Assembly: GCA_964616495.1 (NCBI GenBank)
Contig: CAZTRF010000040.1
Coordinates: 1 to 8,776, forward strand
Direction: 5' to 3'
DNA: 8,776 bases
Origin: DAOSVX01 sp964616495
GTDB lineage: Bacteria; Bacillota_I; Bacilli_A; RF39; UBA660
The notes below the pieces were generated by a model. That model was not told where the DNA came from and did no database searches. It was given only the letters and a program-made list of their open reading frames with translations. A program made the translations under genes and the position numbers. Below, piece after piece: positions 5,722-8,776 of the stretch (positions are counted from its first letter, which is position 1; each line of letters begins with the position of its first letter).

Positions 5722-7494
5722 TATTTTAAACGTAGTGATGATTAAATTATTATTCACATAATTTAACATTACTTTATACATATTATTGAAAACAAAACTA
5801 CCATCAGGAGCTACTACATATCCATTACTAATTAAGGTAGTGACATATTGATTATATTTATTAATATCTAAATTTGATAAAACATAACTAAAATTATTGC
5901 TATCATTAACTGTTACTAAATAATTATCAAATTTAGGTAAAGTATTAGTTAAATCATTGCTTGGCCATTTTTTTGGATCTACTAAATTACTTTCATTATT
6001 AGATAATGACAAGTTATTTGAAGTATTAACTACGGTATTCCCATCATTATTTTTTTTGTAATTAGGAGTAGACGTAGGTTTTGTCTGCATGCTCGGAGTT
6101 GCTTTAGGCTTATTTGTATCTTCATTATTTGCATTTGATGTTGAATCAGAGTCTGGTGTAGGCGTTACAGTTGGAGTTGGTTCTGTTTCCAACACTGGTG
6201 TTGTTATTTCTGGAGTTGGCTTAGGCTCATCAAGAAGATCTGATTGAGAAGAGCCTTGAGATCCAGGACCCTCTAATTCATTTATATTAGCGTATATAGT
6301 AGAAGGCTTTTGAGTTGGCTTTTGAGAAGAAGTGGCCGAATCAATAATTTCGGTTTCTTGTTCTTTAGTAAAAGAAACTTCTGATCCTTGAGTTTCTAAA
6401 TATTTTTTAGTTAATCCTTTATAATCTAAAGCTCCAAAACCCACTACTCTACTGCTTCCCACTTCCCAATATTCATAATTGATTCTTCCGTTTTCCCCCG
6501 ATCCATCAGAACCAATTGTTACATAATATTGTTTACCATCTTCCTTCGTAATCGTTGCTAAATAAGTTTCTACATGACTTATCCCATATGTTGAATTCCC
6601 AGTTGACTGATCCGTAAAACTTTCGACTGAAGGATTTTTTCCTAAGGGAGAATTACAAATAAAAATAGTATCTCCAGCCTGTGGAACATAATCATCAGCA
6701 TAATTAGCCAAAACGGAATATTGATCTTGTCGATCAGCATACCATGACCCAGTATGAAAGGATTTTCCATCTTCTCCTGACAAATATTGGTATCTAGTTT
6801 TGCCAGCTCCTATTTCAGCTCGAGCTATATCAAATCCCAATGCATTATTTAAAAACATTGAAACAGACGCAGCACATATATACTTGCATCCCAAATTATG
6901 AGTTGCTTGACCATTATTACTTGTACCAGTATATTCATTTAATAATGAATTTCTAGTTCTTCCATAATAACTTATTGCAGTAGAAACTATTTGTAATTGA
7001 GCATAGGTCATTTTACCATTAATAATATCTTTCTGAAGCTGATTAGATAAAGCACTATCTTTAATATCAACAACCTTTTTTAAAGTAATATTATAAGTAT
7101 TATACATTATAAGTCTTTGCTTGGCTTCCATCAAAATAGCATCTCTATTATTAGTATCTAAATCGCTTAAACTTCCACCTAAGTCTTTACAGACTTGCGC
7201 CAAAATCATATTAACATAAGGCATATTAGAATTAATTAAATCAGTAATATTCATATTCATTATTTCGTTAGTAACAACAATATTTTCAAGTCCCATAGAA
7301 ATATTACTAGCTAAATCACTTATATTATTTACTTCATCAGCCAGTCCACTAATTTTTTCGAGAGACAAACGAGAATCTAATCCTGATTTAGCATTATTAA
7401 TATTTAAAGCACTATTGCCTGCTAAAACGCTACTATTTTGAGTAAGGTTAGATGCTTCTTTTAGAGCATCAGTATCTACTGTTAATGCTGTCAT
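5719..7494 (-). CDS. LXG/WXG-like protein with CHAP-type cysteine amidase domain
   Basis: The protein is 591 residues from ATG 7494. Residues 1-90 are helical without a signal peptide and resemble the N-termini of type VII secretion substrates (SS-rich first helix, then 'LADEVNNISDLASNISMGLE' at 51-70). About 200-360 form a papain-like CHAP/NlpC-type domain: C207 in 'CKYICAASVSMFLNN', 'YVPQAGDTIFI' (269-279), H307 in 'GISHVETYLA', a 'TIGSDGSGENGRI' segment, and the closing 'SSRVVGFGALDY'. Such domains cut peptidoglycan peptides or amides. A Pro/Thr linker (about 390-500) leads to a last domain (507-591) resembling DUF6591. Being signal-less but wall-hydrolase-like, it is probably exported by a type VII-like route; that is inference, as no secretion genes are in view. 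ATG 7494 overlaps the preceding stop as ATGA with GGAG 6 bases before, so I prefer it to ATG 7506. Confidence 0.83.
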   Translation of the reverse strand: MTALTVDTDALKEASNLTQNSSVLAGNSALNINNAKSGLDSRLSLEKISGLADEVNNISDLASNISMGLENIVVTNEIMNMNITDLINSNMPYVNMILAQVCKDLGGSLSDLDTNNRDAILMEAKQRLIMYNTYNITLKKVVDIKDSALSNQLQKDIINGKMTYAQLQIVSTAISYYGRTRNSLLNEYTGTSNNGQATHNLGCKYICAASVSMFLNNALGFDIARAEIGAGKTRYQYLSGEDGKSFHTGSWYADRQDQYSVLANYADDYVPQAGDTIFICNSPLGKNPSVESFTDQSTGNSTYGISHVETYLATITKEDGKQYYVTIGSDGSGENGRINYEYWEVGSSRVVGFGALDYKGLTKKYLETQGSEVSFTKEQETEIIDSATSSQKPTQKPSTIYANINELEGPGSQGSSQSDLLDEPKPTPEITTPVLETEPTPTVTPTPDSDSTSNANNEDTNKPKATPSMQTKPTSTPNYKKNNDGNTVVNTSNNLSLSNNESNLVDPKKWPSNDLTNTLPKFDNYLVTVNDSNNFSYVLSNLDINKYNQYVTTLISNGYVVAPDGSFVFNNMYKVMLNYVNNNLIITTFKI

Positions 7495-7823
7495 TTTATT
7501 CTCCATTTATTATGCTTTTTTACGGCTCTTTCCCCAACTAAATAATCTAATATAAATGATATAAAAAACAAAATAATGCTTGTCAACAATACTGTCAAAA
7601 TAAAGTTAAGAATATAATAATCAGTTATATCAAATACGGTTTTATTAGCAGCCACAAAAATGGCAACAATATCAAAAACAGCCATGATTATTGCAAATAT
7701 AGCTGAATCAAACAAATAATGTTTTAATCGCCTTTTTTTGTCTTTTTTAGTTTGGCCAGTCCCTAATGGTTTCCCCCATATATTTTTTGGTATTAACTCT
7801 TGAACTACTTTCTTACTATTCAT
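7491..7823 (-). CDS. Small protein with two membrane helices, unknown function
   Basis: This 110-residue protein is not one I recognise. The N-terminal 35 residues are polar and strongly basic (TKKDKKRRLKHY at 25-36). Two hydrophobic helices follow at about 37-58 and 71-95, and the tail VKKHNKWRIK is basic, so both ends should face the cytoplasm. It is translated from ATG 7823 with a perfect AAAGGAGG 6 bases before it, overlapping the stop codon of mnmA. Its TGA stop overlaps the next ATG as ATGA. The tight coupling to the LXG/CHAP gene makes it a candidate partner, such as a membrane accessory, immunity or export helper protein. That is only inference from position. It could equally be an unrelated small membrane protein. 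Confidence 0.8.
   Translation of the reverse strand: MNSKKVVQELIPKNIWGKPLGTGQTKKDKKRRLKHYLFDSAIFAIIMAVFDIVAIFVAANKTVFDITDYYILNFILTVLLTSIILFFISFILDYLVGERAVKKHNKWRIK
7501..7504 (-). promoter_or_regulatory. Ribosome binding site deciding the LXG/CHAP gene start
   Basis: GGAG lies 6 bases before ATG 7494, inside the last codons of the upstream gene. The alternative ATG at 7506 overlaps this site and has no equally good site of its own, so the protein should begin MTALTVDTD. Confidence 0.7.
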
Positions 7824-7829
7824 ACTTAT

Positions 7830-7837
7830 CCTCCTTT
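7830..7837 (-). promoter_or_regulatory. Consensus ribosome binding site at the mnmA stop
   Basis: AAAGGAGG includes the last two bases of the mnmA TAA stop and stands 6 bases before ATG 7823. This indicates cotranscription and coupled translation of mnmA and the small membrane protein. No terminator or promoter lies between them. Confidence 0.75.
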
Positions 7838-8776
7838 ATAAATACCAAATCTTTTTGTTATCTCTATAAATGGTATTAATAATTCCGCTTCCTAAGCATT
7901 CTTCTCCTAAATATAAAACACAGGCCTGCCCTGGGGTTACAGCTTTAGCTAATCCTTCATAACGGACTAATATTTCATCATTAGAAAGGTATTCTAAATT
8001 AACGGGATGATCTTCTCCGCGATATCTAAACTTTGCTGTACAAAATGTTGGGCGAGTGCCGCTTATAAAGTTAACATTATCTATTAAAGCAGCATCACTT
8101 AAAAGATATTTATTATCATCGCCATAAGCAATATACAAAATATTTTTAGAAACATCTTTTCCCGCCACATAATGTCTCTTTAAATCTCCACTTAATCCTA
8201 CATTTTTTCTTTGACCAATAGTATAAAACATTAATCCTTTGTGCTTACCAACCGCTTTTTGAGATTCTAAATCTATTATATCACCAGGATTTTCTTTTAG
8301 ATAGTTTTTTACAAACTCTTGATAATGTCTTTCACCAATAAAACATATTCCAGTAGAATCTTTTTTAGTAGCTACGTTAAGACCTATTTCTAAAGCTATT
8401 TTTCTTACTTCAGTTTTTTCTAAATCTCCAATTGGAAATAAAACATTTTTCAATTGATTAGCAGATAATTGGGCTAAAAAATAAGTCTGATCTTTATTAT
8501 TATCTATTCCCCTTAATAGCTTATTTCCCACTATTCTGGCATAATGACCTGTCGCAATATATTTAGCATCATATTTTAAAGCCTCTTTAACAAAAAAATC
8601 AAATTTAATATATTTATTGCACATCAAATCGGGATTTGGAGTTCTTCCTTTTTCTAATTCACTCAAAAAATACTTAAAAACATAGTCCCAATATTCTTTG
8701 ATAAAATCAACCCTGTAAAGGGGAATATTTAATTTTTTTGCAACCTCTAAAGCATCATTATAATCTTCTTCTAAAA
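7836..8776 (-). CDS. mnmA: tRNA-specific 2-thiouridylase MnmA, 5' end cut by window
   Basis: MnmA transfers sulfur to C2 of the wobble uridine U34 in tRNAs for Lys, Glu and Gln, with ATP, in the cytoplasm. The open frame runs to the right edge, so about 312 of the usual 360-370 residues are present. The missing N-terminus would hold the ATP-binding SGGVDSSV loop. Visible hallmarks include GRTPNPDLMCNKYIKF, with one catalytic cysteine (codon 8621-8619), and TGHYARIV. Also present are the 'KDQTYFLAQLS' and 'LFPIGDLEKTEVR' blocks, KKDSTGICFIGER with the second catalytic cysteine (codon 8345-8343), GLMFYTIGQRKNVGL, and the C-terminal beta barrel ending 'DNKKIWYL'. The TTG at 8666 is internal, because 36 more in-frame codons of good family sequence (LNIPLYRVDFIKEYWDYVF) precede it. 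It is the only housekeeping gene here and leads into the small membrane protein and LXG/CHAP genes. Confidence 0.95.
   Translation of the reverse strand, partial: LEEDYNDALEVAKKLNIPLYRVDFIKEYWDYVFKYFLSELEKGRTPNPDLMCNKYIKFDFFVKEALKYDAKYIATGHYARIVGNKLLRGIDNNKDQTYFLAQLSANQLKNVLFPIGDLEKTEVRKIALEIGLNVATKKDSTGICFIGERHYQEFVKNYLKENPGDIIDLESQKAVGKHKGLMFYTIGQRKNVGLSGDLKRHYVAGKDVSKNILYIAYGDDNKYLLSDAALIDNVNFISGTRPTFCTAKFRYRGEDHPVNLEYLSNDEILVRYEGLAKAVTPGQACVLYLGEECLGSGIINTIYRDNKKIWYL

Noticed and set aside
5990..6320. Pro/Thr/Ser-rich, repeat-like DNA as a possible repeat element
   Set aside because: It is an in-frame linker of the LXG/CHAP protein (about residues 390-500) with no regular DNA repeat unit.
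7494..7506. ATG 7506 as the start of the LXG/CHAP gene
   Set aside because: It overlaps the GGAG site that serves ATG 7494 and has no good site of its own; ATG 7494 also forms the usual ATGA overlap.
7836..8666. TTG 8666 as the start of mnmA
   Set aside because: The same frame stays open to the window edge with typical MnmA sequence, so the gene is cut by the window and does not start there.
1..8776. tRNA, rRNA, riboswitch, CRISPR or insertion-sequence features
   Set aside because: No cloverleaf-like GC-rich segment, regularly spaced direct repeats, transposase or terminal inverted repeats were seen, and spaces between genes are too short for a structured riboswitch.

Overview
This is an AT-rich window (roughly 30% G+C by eye) in which every gene I can support lies on the minus strand. 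The short leaders, sigma-A-like promoters, GGAGG-type ribosome binding sites and AT-rich codon use suggest a low-GC Firmicute/Bacilli-type organism, probably an uncultured gut lineage near the Erysipelotrichales/RF39-like Mollicutes. This placement is inference. Three genes end in TGA, so the standard bacterial code applies and not the Mycoplasma code. A run of ten Ns at 5593-5602 marks a scaffold gap, so this is a draft assembly, probably metagenomic.

Reading in the direction of transcription (right to left), the first unit is: the 3' part of mnmA (tRNA 2-thiouridylase, cut by the right edge), a 110-residue protein with two membrane helices, and a 591-residue protein. The last has a WXG/LXG-like helical N-terminus, a CHAP-type cysteine peptidase/amidase domain, a Pro/Thr linker and a C-terminal domain resembling DUF6591. 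A LiaF-like membrane protein follows; its true N-terminus is upstream of the N gap in another frame. A strong terminator closes the unit.

The second unit has its own extended -10 promoter. It encodes a membrane-anchored Tim44-like protein with a zinc ribbon, a soluble paralogue of its cytoplasmic half, and, with an extra internal promoter, a YdjI-like SPFH protein that also ends in a zinc ribbon. A terminator closes this unit too. The set resembles envelope-stress (Psp/Lia/Ydj) modules: LiaF-like sensor/regulator, membrane-anchored recruiters and an SPFH scaffold. No PspA/LiaH or two-component system is in view.

The third block is a membrane-tethered HExxH metallopeptidase of unknown family, then a small Cys-rich membrane-anchored protein with its own consensus promoter and terminator. 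At the left edge is the first 24 codons of a small helix-turn-helix protein behind a consensus promoter.

No RNA genes, mobile elements, CRISPR arrays or long repeats were seen. No stretch of more than about 100 bases lacks a gene. The spaces between genes are filled by promoters, ribosome binding sites and three clear hairpin terminators, and several stop codons lie inside the next regulatory signal.
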